Virus record (IMG/VR): IMGVR_UViG_3300033156_000150 | Span: 1-64,000 of that record | Length of the DNA: 64,000 nt | Direction: 5' to 3' (one strand) | From: a virus | Part shown: positions 57,276 through 64,000 of the stretch, one piece after another | Numbering within the stretch: position 1 is the first letter of the stretch | How the letters are laid out: each line of letters begins with the position of its first letter | Notes under the pieces: generated by a model | What the model saw: the letters and a program-made list of their open reading frames with translations, nothing else | What the model was told of the DNA's origin: nothing | The model's database searches: none | Position numbers and translations under genes: made by a program

Positions 57276-57725
57276 ATGACCAAGTCCAAGTACATTGTCC
57301 AGGAGCACGTCGGGGGACGGATTGGGGAGAGAAAAAGTCCCCGGACAAGGAAGTACAACACGGAGGAGGAAGCACTGCTGGCAATGGCGAAAGCCAAAGC
57401 CGCAGGAAACGTCGTAACGTGCACTGTGCAACATTGCACGGTGCGAGCAAAGGCAGAGTTCGCTGGTGTGCCGCTGTGCGGGCGGCACTACAAGCGAGCC
57501 GAACTGGTGGAAAGTGATGTGACTGTGGTTCATGGAACCACGGGGCAGGAGCTGGAAGTGTGGCGCGGCCCAGTAGTAACGCTGCGGCCGACGGTCAGCC
57601 AGTGGCGGAACGCTCCGGCAAGCGTCCGACACAAGCAAGGGGCTTTGCACCCAGTGACCAACGAGCTCACCCGTCACGCCGTTACGGTGGACGGTTTTTG
57701 GGTTCGATGGTGGGAGAAGCTGTGA
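57276..57725 (+). CDS. Hypothetical early protein
   Basis: A 149-aa basic protein with AGGAGGA. Central CTVQHCTVRAKAEFAGVPLC and HYKRAELVESD suggest a small zinc-binding segment (C/C/C/H). No family is recognised. It precedes the DUF932 gene. Confidence 0.55.
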   Translation: MTKSKYIVQEHVGGRIGERKSPRTRKYNTEEEALLAMAKAKAAGNVVTCTVQHCTVRAKAEFAGVPLCGRHYKRAELVESDVTVVHGTTGQELEVWRGPVVTLRPTVSQWRNAPASVRHKQGALHPVTNELTRHAVTVDGFWVRWWEKL

Positions 57726-57771
57726 ATCCAAACGTGGAAGAGAAGTGACACTGTTACGAAAGGAGAAGTCC

Positions 57772-58776
57772 ATGGGACACGAAATTACTGTCAGAGAGGA
57801 CGGCCGAGCGGAGGCCGCGTTTGCGCTGCGGCCTGCGTGGCACGGCTTGGGAGTGGTCTTGGACCACCCCATGACGAGCGCTGAAGCACTGGAGGCAGCC
57901 GGGTTGAACTGGCGAGTCGAGCAAGTGCCAGTGGCAGCGAAGTATGCTTCGCACTACGAGGACATCCGCGGTGTGTACGCCAACGTGCGATCCGACACGC
58001 ATGCCGTGCTGGGCATTGTGTCGGGCCGCTACAAGGTGGTTCAGAACGACGAGGCGTTTGCGTTCCTGGACCGCCTGATTGAGGATCATCAAATGGAGTA
58101 CGAGAGCGCGTTCTCGCTCCGAGGCGGCAAGCAAGTCGTGCTGCTGGCGCGGCTTCCCAAATCCGACCAGATTGTGAGCGGCGACGAAGTGCTGCGATAC
58201 GTGCTGTTGTCGCTGGCACATGATGGTGAGGGATCTATCCGTTTTGGACCAACGTCGGTGCGGGTTGTGTGCGCAAACACGTTCGCGCTGGCGTCGAAGA
58301 GCAAGGAGGTCAAGTCGCTCTCAATCCGGCACAGTGGCGACATTGATGCCAAGCTGCAACAGGCCCGCGACATCCTCCGACAGGTGAATGATCAGTTCGA
58401 CAAGTATGCCGAAGTCGGCAGGGAGCTGGCAAAGGTGCGTCTCTCAGCGGGTGACTGGTTCCGCTTGTTGGACGTGCTGTGCCCGCTGCTCGACGAAGCT
58501 GACCCGGATTACACGGAGCGTCGGCAAAATCAGTTGATCAAAACCCGGCGAGGCATCACGCAGGCTTTCCACAATTGGACCCAAGCGTCCGCTCCCCGGT
58601 CGGCATGGGCCGCCTTCAACGCGGTAACTGAGTTTATTGACCACCTGCCGCGCCGTGGAGCTACGTACCGCCAAAAGGCCGAAGCCCGATTCAACGTGTG
58701 CTTGTTCGGCCCAGGGCGGGATATGAAGCAGCGAGCGTTCGAGGCAGTGTGCAGAATCGCCGGAGTTGCGGTGTGA
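57772..58776 (+). CDS. DUF932/TIGR03299-family phage protein
   Basis: A 334-aa protein with typical family elements: RPAWHGLGVVLDHPMTSAEA, SGRYKVVQNDEAFAFLDRL, LRYVLLSLAHDGEGSIRFG and SVRVVCANTFALA. The family is widespread in phages and plasmids and has no established biochemical role. Start at 57772 (AAAGGAGAAG). Confidence 0.85.
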   Translation: MGHEITVREDGRAEAAFALRPAWHGLGVVLDHPMTSAEALEAAGLNWRVEQVPVAAKYASHYEDIRGVYANVRSDTHAVLGIVSGRYKVVQNDEAFAFLDRLIEDHQMEYESAFSLRGGKQVVLLARLPKSDQIVSGDEVLRYVLLSLAHDGEGSIRFGPTSVRVVCANTFALASKSKEVKSLSIRHSGDIDAKLQQARDILRQVNDQFDKYAEVGRELAKVRLSAGDWFRLLDVLCPLLDEADPDYTERRQNQLIKTRRGITQAFHNWTQASAPRSAWAAFNAVTEFIDHLPRRGATYRQKAEARFNVCLFGPGRDMKQRAFEAVCRIAGVAV

Positions 58777-58786
58777 GGCATGGGTG

Positions 58787-58816
58787 GGCTGCGCCGGGTA
58801 CTGGCTCGGCGCAGCC
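58787..58816 (+). terminator. GC-rich 10-bp inverted repeat between DUF932 and sigma-like gene
   Basis: GGCTGCGCCG and CGGCGCAGCC, with a 10-nt loop. No T-run follows, so it may be a transcription attenuator, processing site or an operator rather than a classical terminator. Confidence 0.4.
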
Positions 58817-58841
58817 ACACTTCAAGCAAAGGAGACAAGAC

Positions 58842-59309
58842 ATGTCTGTTATGTCATACGAGCAAGTTGAACCTCTGCTCAACAAGAAGGCATGGGAGTT
58901 TAGTCTTGCCCATGCGATTGACTGGGAGGAGTGCAAGTCAGCGGCCAATGAGGGATACGTTGTTGCAGTAAGGACCTATGACGAAACTCGTGCTTCCTTC
59001 ACCACACACCTCTACTGGAAGGTGCGGGGAGCGCTCACCAGGTTGCTTGAGCGTGCTAGGCACGATAAGCGAGTTGTCCTGTGCGATCTGTCGCACGTTG
59101 CGGAAGCCCCTCCACTACGGCTCTTATCCGAGGACGCTTCCGCGATTGTACGGATGGTTGCAGAGTCCCCGGCGGAGCTCAAGCGAGCTCTACGAAGGGG
59201 AGGACGCGAAGGGGCAAAGCGCTGGCTAGCAAAGCGTGCAAAGAAGAAAGGTATGAGCTTGGCACAAGTGATTTCTGCGTTTGACGAGTTCACCGATTTG
59301 TTCAATTGA
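58842..59309 (+). CDS. Sigma-factor-like protein
   Basis: A 155-aa protein. Residues 12-75 (AIDWEECKSAANEGYVVAVR, then FTTHLYWKVRGALTRLLERA) resemble region 2 of sigma70-type factors (DL.Q.G..GL..A and F.TYA...I). The C-terminal basic helices might be a reduced region 4. If real, it may redirect host RNA polymerase to phage promoters. Similarity is weak, so an unrelated helical protein remains possible. Confidence 0.5.
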   Translation: MSVMSYEQVEPLLNKKAWEFSLAHAIDWEECKSAANEGYVVAVRTYDETRASFTTHLYWKVRGALTRLLERARHDKRVVLCDLSHVAEAPPLRLLSEDASAIVRMVAESPAELKRALRRGGREGAKRWLAKRAKKKGMSLAQVISAFDEFTDLFN

Positions 59310-59320
59310 GGAGCGTAGTC

Positions 59321-59500
59321 ATGCGGATTGCGCTGAAGGTGAAAAAGATTGGCAAAAAGTGGTGGATCGTCGGGGATGAGGACTATGGGGCCTATGGCCC
59401 TTATGATACAAAGCATGAGGCGGAGAGCGACAGGAGGGGAGTCCTGCGCTGCTTACGGGAAATGGAAGAAGATGAACGGAAGGAAAAACACACTCATTGA
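59321..59500 (+). CDS. Small hypothetical protein
   Basis: A 59-aa protein: basic start (RIALKVKKIGKKWWIVGDED) and a charged helical end. It has GAGGAGCG upstream and overlaps the helicase start by 29 bases. Function unknown. Confidence 0.5.
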   Translation: MRIALKVKKIGKKWWIVGDEDYGAYGPYDTKHEAESDRRGVLRCLREMEEDERKEKHTH

Positions 59501-60860
59501 TTTCCGGTCGTGCCGTCCGTACCGGTTCCAGAGGCAAGACTTGTGCAGAATAACAAGTCTTGGCGGCCGTGTGCTTCTGGCCTACGAAATGGGACTGGGA
59601 AAGACGCTGATGAGCCTATGGTGGATAGGAGCACGACGGGATAGGCTTCCGGCTGTGGTAGTGTGCCCAGCCGTGGTAAAATACCAATGGGAGGTTGAGT
59701 GTAAGAGAGCTTTGCACGCTACCCCAGTCGTGCTTTCGGGGAGAAAGGCCCGCCCCTTAGGCTACTGCGATCTGGCGATCATCAACTACGACGTGCTTGA
59801 CTGTTGGATTGAGGAGCTGAGGCGCATGCGCCCTCGGACAGTAGTGCTTGACGAGTGTCACTATGTGAAGAATCCCAAGGCAAAGCGTACAAAGGCCGCT
59901 CGACGCTTGTGCTACAAGGTGCCGAACATACTAGCGTTGAGCGGCACTCCTCTGCTCAACAAACCTATTGAACTATGGCCCATCCTCAACATCCTATATC
60001 CGGCAATCTGGCGGTCCAGGTGGCACTTCGCACATCGCTATTGCGGGCCACAGCTGACGCCATGGGGATGGAAGTTCGACGGAGCAACTAGGGTAAAGGA
60101 GTTGCACAAGAAGCTGACGGATACGTGCATGGTACGCCGGCGCAAGGCTGAAGTCATTGAGGACCTACCCCACAAAACAAGGTGTGTTGTGCCGATTGAA
60201 CTTGATGATGCGGCAAGGCGGGAATACGAGCGCGCCCGGTTAGACTTCATAGCCTGGCTGCGTGAGCGCGACCCGCAAGCAGCGTTACGAGCAAAGAGGG
60301 CGGAGTCCATAACCAAGCTGTCCTACTTGCTTCAGCTCATAGCAAAGCACAAGGCAAACTTCGTAGCCAGTTGGATAAACGATTGGCTACAGGAGAGCGA
60401 TGGAAAGTTAGCCGTGTTCGTGCGTCACCACGAAATGACTGATACGCTGGTGGCTGCTTGCAAGGAAGCAGTGGTGATCGACGGCAGGGAAACGCAAGCG
60501 AAACGGCAAGCCGCGCTGCGAGCATTCAAGGAGGGACCGAACAGGGTACTGATTGGGAGCATCGACGTCGCTGGTGTAGGACTCAATTTGCAGGACGTGT
60601 GCAACACGGTTGCATTTGTGGAGCTATCGTTTCGACCAGCAGACCATTTGCAAGCGGAAGACCGCGTGCATCGCATTGGTTCCACTGCTCCTGTGTGGGT
60701 GTACTACTTGATTGCAAGGGACACGTTGGAGGAGAAGCTGTGCCGCATTATCCAAAGCAAGCAAAGCACCATATCAAGTGTGCTTGACGGAGACGAGGAC
60801 GTGAGTGGACTTGATGTTTTTGACCAATTGTTAAAGGAGGTGTACGATGACAACTCGTAA
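59472..60860 (+). CDS. SNF2-family DNA helicase
   Basis: A 462-aa protein. Motifs: Q-like RPYRFQRQDL, Walker A YEMGLGKTL (Lys44), VVVCPAVVKYQWE, DECH (127-130), LALSGTPLLNKP, DVAGVGLNLQDVCNT and QAEDRVHRIGS. It is a two-RecA-domain SF2 translocase found in many phages near the replication genes. A role in replication fork or recombination is likely. Confidence 0.9.
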   Translation: MNGRKNTLIDFRSCRPYRFQRQDLCRITSLGGRVLLAYEMGLGKTLMSLWWIGARRDRLPAVVVCPAVVKYQWEVECKRALHATPVVLSGRKARPLGYCDLAIINYDVLDCWIEELRRMRPRTVVLDECHYVKNPKAKRTKAARRLCYKVPNILALSGTPLLNKPIELWPILNILYPAIWRSRWHFAHRYCGPQLTPWGWKFDGATRVKELHKKLTDTCMVRRRKAEVIEDLPHKTRCVVPIELDDAARREYERARLDFIAWLRERDPQAALRAKRAESITKLSYLLQLIAKHKANFVASWINDWLQESDGKLAVFVRHHEMTDTLVAACKEAVVIDGRETQAKRQAALRAFKEGPNRVLIGSIDVAGVGLNLQDVCNTVAFVELSFRPADHLQAEDRVHRIGSTAPVWVYYLIARDTLEEKLCRIIQSKQSTISSVLDGDEDVSGLDVFDQLLKEVYDDNS

Positions 60861-61464
60861 CATGTCTCCGCGACAAGTGCTTGACCTGAACATTCCGCAC
60901 AAGGAAGCTGCTGCTCTGTTGGGAGTATCAGCCCGATGTGTTGCAAAGGCACGTCAAGCACTGCGAGGATTGGGCGGCAAGAGCGCCCTGGGCAAAGTTA
61001 CTGCTCTTGATCCTGTTGACGTTGACGTCGACAAAGTGACTGCGCAAGAGCAAGCATACACTCAATTCCTTGAAGCCATGGAAGCCCACAAACAGGCAGG
61101 GAAAGCATACCGACGTTGGAAGTCCTTGGTAGATGAACAAGCAATTCAGGACTACCACGAGCTGGTATCATGTACGGAGGCAGAACGGGAAGCATGGGAC
61201 GAGAGGACCCGGGAGTTGTTTGCCAGTGCAAAGCAGCGCGTCACGGAGATGCGACAGGCAGCCACGGAGTTCCTGCGATGGACGGCGGCTTGCGAGCAGC
61301 TCGGGCGCCCTTATCCCACTGGCGATCGGTGGGAGGATTACAAAAAAGCCATGGAGGGGTCGCGGAAAAAAGTGAAGCCGAAGAAGGCAAAGAAAGAAAC
61401 CCTTGACTTGCTGGCTTCAAAAAAGCCCAGCAAACGACAACTGATGGAGGCAGCCGGGAAATGA
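60847..61464 (+). CDS. HTH-like helical protein
   Basis: A 205-aa protein. Residues 13-40 (NIPHKEAAALLGVSARCVAK) look like an HTH; the remainder is a long coiled-coil with a Lys-rich C-terminus (KKVKPKKAKKETLDLL). It overlaps the helicase by 14 bases and the primase by 4. A DNA-binding replication accessory protein is plausible. Confidence 0.55.
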   Translation: MTTRNMSPRQVLDLNIPHKEAAALLGVSARCVAKARQALRGLGGKSALGKVTALDPVDVDVDKVTAQEQAYTQFLEAMEAHKQAGKAYRRWKSLVDEQAIQDYHELVSCTEAEREAWDERTRELFASAKQRVTEMRQAATEFLRWTAACEQLGRPYPTGDRWEDYKKAMEGSRKKVKPKKAKKETLDLLASKKPSKRQLMEAAGK

Positions 61465-62345
61465 TAGAAGACATCCTGAGGAATGCGGGTGTCAGCTACA
61501 AGAGGGGAGGAGAACACAGGCACGTGCGGCCGGGTTGGGTTGGAGTTGACTGCCCAAGGTGCGGCCCGAACTCCGGGAAGTATCACTTGGGAATCAACAC
61601 CCGGCTCGGCCGCGCTGTCTGTTGGAAGTGCGGCCGATGGGACTTGGCTGAAGCCCTGTCCGCCGTAGCTCACCTGCAAATGTCCGAGGCAATCCGGATT
61701 GCCAAAGCGATACGCCATGGGAGGGCTGCGTCGGAGGACAAGCCGATACGCCGAGCTCGCGTCAAAGTGCCAAAGGATGTCGGCCCGCTGCGAGAACCCC
61801 ACAAGCGATATCTGCGCAAGCGGAGATTTGACCCGGATAAACTTGTTGACACATGGCGCATACAGGGAGCAGGGCCATGGTCAGACAGGATTCCGTGGCG
61901 CATCTTCATCCCAATCTACCTGGACGAGCGAATGGTGAGCTGGACATCACGGAGCATTGTTGATGGTGTGCCAAGCAAATACGTTTCAGCAAAGTCTGAT
62001 GAGGAGGAGGTGAAGCACAAGCACATCCTCTACGGCGAGGACTACACGTGGCACTCCGTCATAGTTGTGGAGGGGCCGCTGGATGCATGGCGAATTGGCC
62101 CTGGCGCCGTCGCTTTGTTCGGCATCCCGTTCACGTCAGCTCAGATAGCAAGACTAGCAAGGTATGCCCGACGCGCCATTGTGTTGGACCGGGAGAAGGA
62201 GGCGCAGCGGCACGCCAAGCGATTGGCAAATGCGTTGTCCCCGTTTCCTGGTGAAACAGTTGTGGTGCAACTAGAAACGGGGGACGATCCTGCTGAAGCT
62301 GACGAGGAAGAGTTGGAGGAGCTAAGGCGGTTGTTCATTGGTTAG
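61461..62345 (+). CDS. DNA primase (zinc finger and TOPRIM)
   Basis: A 294-aa protein. N-terminal zinc site Cys31-Cys34 and Cys54-Cys57 (CPRC, CWKC). The TOPRIM core has VVEGPLDAW (Glu204) and AIVLDREKEA (Asp243). It is shorter than bacterial DnaG (about 600 aa) and lacks a helicase-binding domain. It makes primers for the replisome and overlaps the initiator gene by 8 bases or more. Confidence 0.85.
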   Translation: MIEDILRNAGVSYKRGGEHRHVRPGWVGVDCPRCGPNSGKYHLGINTRLGRAVCWKCGRWDLAEALSAVAHLQMSEAIRIAKAIRHGRAASEDKPIRRARVKVPKDVGPLREPHKRYLRKRRFDPDKLVDTWRIQGAGPWSDRIPWRIFIPIYLDERMVSWTSRSIVDGVPSKYVSAKSDEEEVKHKHILYGEDYTWHSVIVVEGPLDAWRIGPGAVALFGIPFTSAQIARLARYARRAIVLDREKEAQRHAKRLANALSPFPGETVVVQLETGDDPAEADEEELEELRRLFIG

Positions 62346-62367
62346 GCTAAGCAAGGAGGAAGTACAA

Positions 62368-63303
62368 GTGACAGACATGCCGCAACGACAGTTTAGGGGA
62401 TGGTGGATCCCTGTTGAAATAGTTGACTTGTTTCAAGAAGGAACAATCAACGCGAAGGAAACACTGTTGCTGGCGACGATCGATAGCTTTGTCGTAAGCG
62501 GGTCAGGGTGCTTTGCAACGAATACGTACCTTGGTCAGTGCATCCATGCAAGCCCAGTGTCAGTGTCCCACATGATAACGAAGCTCCGGAGGTTGGGGCT
62601 GTTGGAGCATGAGGTGGTTTTTGATGAACAAACGGGGAGGAGCGTAAGGCTGCTGAGAACGTGCTACTCAAGCATCAACCACCTAGTCAAAAACAACTAT
62701 CCCACTAATGGGGCATTGTTAAAAACGACTAGGGCCCCTAGTCGTTTTTTACTATCCCCCAAAAGTACGAAAGACCCCAAAACTCCCAGCAAAACGAGCG
62801 ATAATCGTGCTAAAAAGAGGTCCTATTATACAAGTGTATTAAACAATACTCCATCTACTGACGTAGATGGAGCATCGGGTGGGGCAAGCCACCCGATGGA
62901 TCACCCGTCCTTTGGAATCAATGATACATGCATGGAGTTAGCTGAAAAGTTATTGGCACGGCTGCGCTCTGTGGACCACGACCTGGTTCATTACCGCCGC
63001 ACAAAGAAAGGCCACGTCCGACGTCCCGTAGTTTCCCGTACAATCGCAGCAGAGCTGGCTAGGCTGCTAAGAGACGAGCGTTGCACAGAATCCGAGCTAC
63101 GGGAAATCATCGCATGGTACGCTGCAAATTACGGAAGGCCGTATGTGCCCGTCCTGCGTTCCGTAAAGGACCTCTACAATAGATGGCACTCGATCGTGAT
63201 GGCGAAGCAGCGCGCGGAGGAGAACGGGGAGGTTGCCGTTGAACCATGGGATGATGATGAAGCTGAGGATACAAGCGCTGACGATTGGAAGGACAAGGTC
63301 TGA
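62368..63303 (+). CDS. Replication initiator-like protein (wHTH plus C-terminal domain)
   Basis: A 311-aa protein started at GTG 62368 (AAGGAGGA spacing). Residues 10-105 are a winged-helix domain similar to RepA_N/DnaD-type initiators (TINAKETLLLATIDSF, VSVSHMITKLRRLGLLEHEV). A low-complexity linker (about 125-190) is coded by a DNA stretch full of inverted repeats. The C-terminal domain (about 195-285) contains ELREIIAWYAANYGRPYVP. The order primase-initiator-helicase is as in many phages. This resembles phage initiators that carry the origin inside their gene. Confidence 0.7.
   Translation: MTDMPQRQFRGWWIPVEIVDLFQEGTINAKETLLLATIDSFVVSGSGCFATNTYLGQCIHASPVSVSHMITKLRRLGLLEHEVVFDEQTGRSVRLLRTCYSSINHLVKNNYPTNGALLKTTRAPSRFLLSPKSTKDPKTPSKTSDNRAKKRSYYTSVLNNTPSTDVDGASGGASHPMDHPSFGINDTCMELAEKLLARLRSVDHDLVHYRRTKKGHVRRPVVSRTIAAELARLLRDERCTESELREIIAWYAANYGRPYVPVLRSVKDLYNRWHSIVMAKQRAEENGEVAVEPWDDDEAEDTSADDWKDKV
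62721..62898 (+). other. Cluster of inverted repeats in the initiator gene (putative origin)
   Basis: Within 180 bp are a perfect 14-bp inverted repeat (AAAAACGACTAGGG at 62721 and CCCTAGTCGTTTTT at 62736, one base between), an 8-bp one (CCATCTAC/GTAGATGG, 62851-62870) and a 10-bp one (CATCGGGTGG/CCACCCGATG, 62873-62898), plus an AT-rich patch (62821-62850). The first looks like an intrinsic terminator with a T-run, but it is inside an open frame. Lambda-type and many other phage origins lie in the linker of the initiator gene, so this is the best origin candidate. Confidence 0.5.
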
Positions 63304-64000
63304 TGCGTGCAACCGTCATGGATACCAATCTCAGGCGTGTTGTCATTGGAGCAATCACAAGCTCTAGCGTGTGTGCGTTGTTGTCCCAGCAATGGTCGCA
63401 ATTTGGACTGTTCGATACGGCTTGGGCCAACGTCATTGTTGGGTGGTGTGTTGAGTTCTGGCGTCGCTACGGACAAGCGCCTGGTGGAAACTTGGAGGGA
63501 TTGTTTCAGGATTGGTTGGAATCGGCCAACCCAGACGAGGGACTACGTATTGCCGTTGATACGTTTCTTTCCGGGTTGGATGATCAGGAGCTTACAAGGT
63601 GGGACGAGAGCTACTTACTGGACCTCACCAAGCAACACATCGCAAGGACAAAGATCCAAAAAGCAATAGCGGATGCTGAAGCAGCGCTCGACAGGAACGA
63701 CATTGATCAAGCACGCCGGCATCTGGCTGCCGCTGATGAAATTGGATTGAGCGATGGGAGCTTAGTAAAGCCAGGGGAGTCGTTCAAATGCTGGCGCGAA
63801 GCATTTGACGTGTCCATGGACCGGCAGTTGGTTCGTTACCCAGGTCCATTGGACAAGTTCCTGGGAGACGCCATGGTGAAGGGAGCGTTCGTGTCCTTCA
63901 TGGGGCCGGACAAGATAGGCAAGTCGTATGTGCTGTTGGATTTGGCATACAGGGCTGTCCGCAATGGGTGCCGCGTCGCGTTCTTTGACACTGGAGACAT
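63303..64000 (+). CDS. Replicative helicase/RecA-type ATPase (partial)
   Basis: The open frame from ATG 63303 runs off the window without a stop (232+ codons). The N-terminal half is helical (SQQWSQFGLFDTAWANVIVG and on), as in DnaB-type N-domains; from residue 200, GAFVSFMGPDKIGKSYVLLD is a Walker A (GPDKIGKS). It overlaps the initiator stop (TGATG). Probably a DnaB-like or RecA-like ATPase. Confidence 0.7.
   Translation, partial: MRATVMDTNLRRVVIGAITSSSVCALLSQQWSQFGLFDTAWANVIVGWCVEFWRRYGQAPGGNLEGLFQDWLESANPDEGLRIAVDTFLSGLDDQELTRWDESYLLDLTKQHIARTKIQKAIADAEAALDRNDIDQARRHLAAADEIGLSDGSLVKPGESFKCWREAFDVSMDRQLVRYPGPLDKFLGDAMVKGAFVSFMGPDKIGKSYVLLDLAYRAVRNGCRVAFFDTGD

Noticed and set aside
62721-62749. 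Classical rho-independent terminator
   Set aside because: It has the right shape but lies within an intact open frame with conserved domains on both sides; an origin or structural role fits better.
1-64000. CRISPR array, insertion sequence or integrase
   Set aside because: No regularly spaced identical repeats with unique spacers, no transposase and no tyrosine or serine recombinase were found.

Overview
The window is a 64 kb piece of a tailed double-stranded DNA bacteriophage with a long-tailed (siphovirus-like), HK97-type virion. Essentially every gene lies on the plus strand. Many neighbours overlap by 1-25 bases (ATGA, TGATG and TAATG junctions), and AGGAG-type ribosome binding sites precede most starts, so the host is a bacterium using Shine-Dalgarno initiation. 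The host cannot be named from the sequence alone. No integrase, rRNA or CRISPR array was seen. Both ends of the window cut through the genome: the replication genes at the right end continue beyond it, and the small early genes at the left end probably belong to the same early region.

Layout. 0-7.1 kb: small, mostly unrecognised early genes behind two near-identical sigma70-type promoters, plus a sliding-clamp-like protein and an RMF-like protein. 7.2-11.6 kb: UDP-glucose dehydrogenase-like enzyme, D12-class DNA adenine methylase and large terminase. 11.6-19.4 kb: an accessory block of membrane or exported proteins (Calx-beta-like protein, papain-like protease, trypsin-like protease with signal peptide, membrane thioredoxin, permuted NlpC/P60-like hydrolase, UPF0314-like membrane protein) and two effector-like genes sharing a duplicated N-terminal leader, one an ADP-ribosyltransferase and one nuclease-like. 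19.4-24.6 kb: two beta-helix tailspike-like proteins, a fibre-like protein and a head-tail connector. 24.6-30.8 kb: a glycan-enzyme-like protein, MazG-like, head-closure, SprT-like, HTH, metallophosphoesterase, nucleotide-modification-associated and HD genes. 30.8-48.8 kb: the virion operon (portal, MuF minor head protein fused to a zincin, prohead protease, major capsid, neck proteins, tail tube, G/GT chaperones with a -1 frameshift, tape measure, distal tail). 48.8-56.3 kb: a glycan-modification island (DUF115-like protein, cupin, methyltransferase, three glycosyltransferase-like proteins, CMP-sugar synthetase, two sulfotransferase-like proteins). 56.3-64 kb: XRE regulator, operators and a third copy of the early promoter, DUF932, sigma-like protein, SNF2 helicase, primase, replication initiator with a probable embedded origin, and the start of a RecA/DnaB-type ATPase.

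How it fits together. The early promoters share an extended motif and, at two of the three, a TTCCAGGATTT element, which suggests one regulator for the early genes. The late region follows a canonical HK97 plan and has a textbook lambda-like GGGAAAT slip site with a hairpin. Three features stand out. First, a NPY-D-TGRFT linker joins three unrelated effector domains (ART, PD-(D/E)xK-like, zincin), and a perfect 97-bp repeat shows how one cassette was copied. Second, four virion proteins carry Ser/Cys-rich C-terminal tails in a genome that also encodes a large glycan/sulfation island; I infer, without proof, that these are connected. Third, a 140-nt tRNA-like element has canonical acceptor, D and T arms but an enlarged middle.
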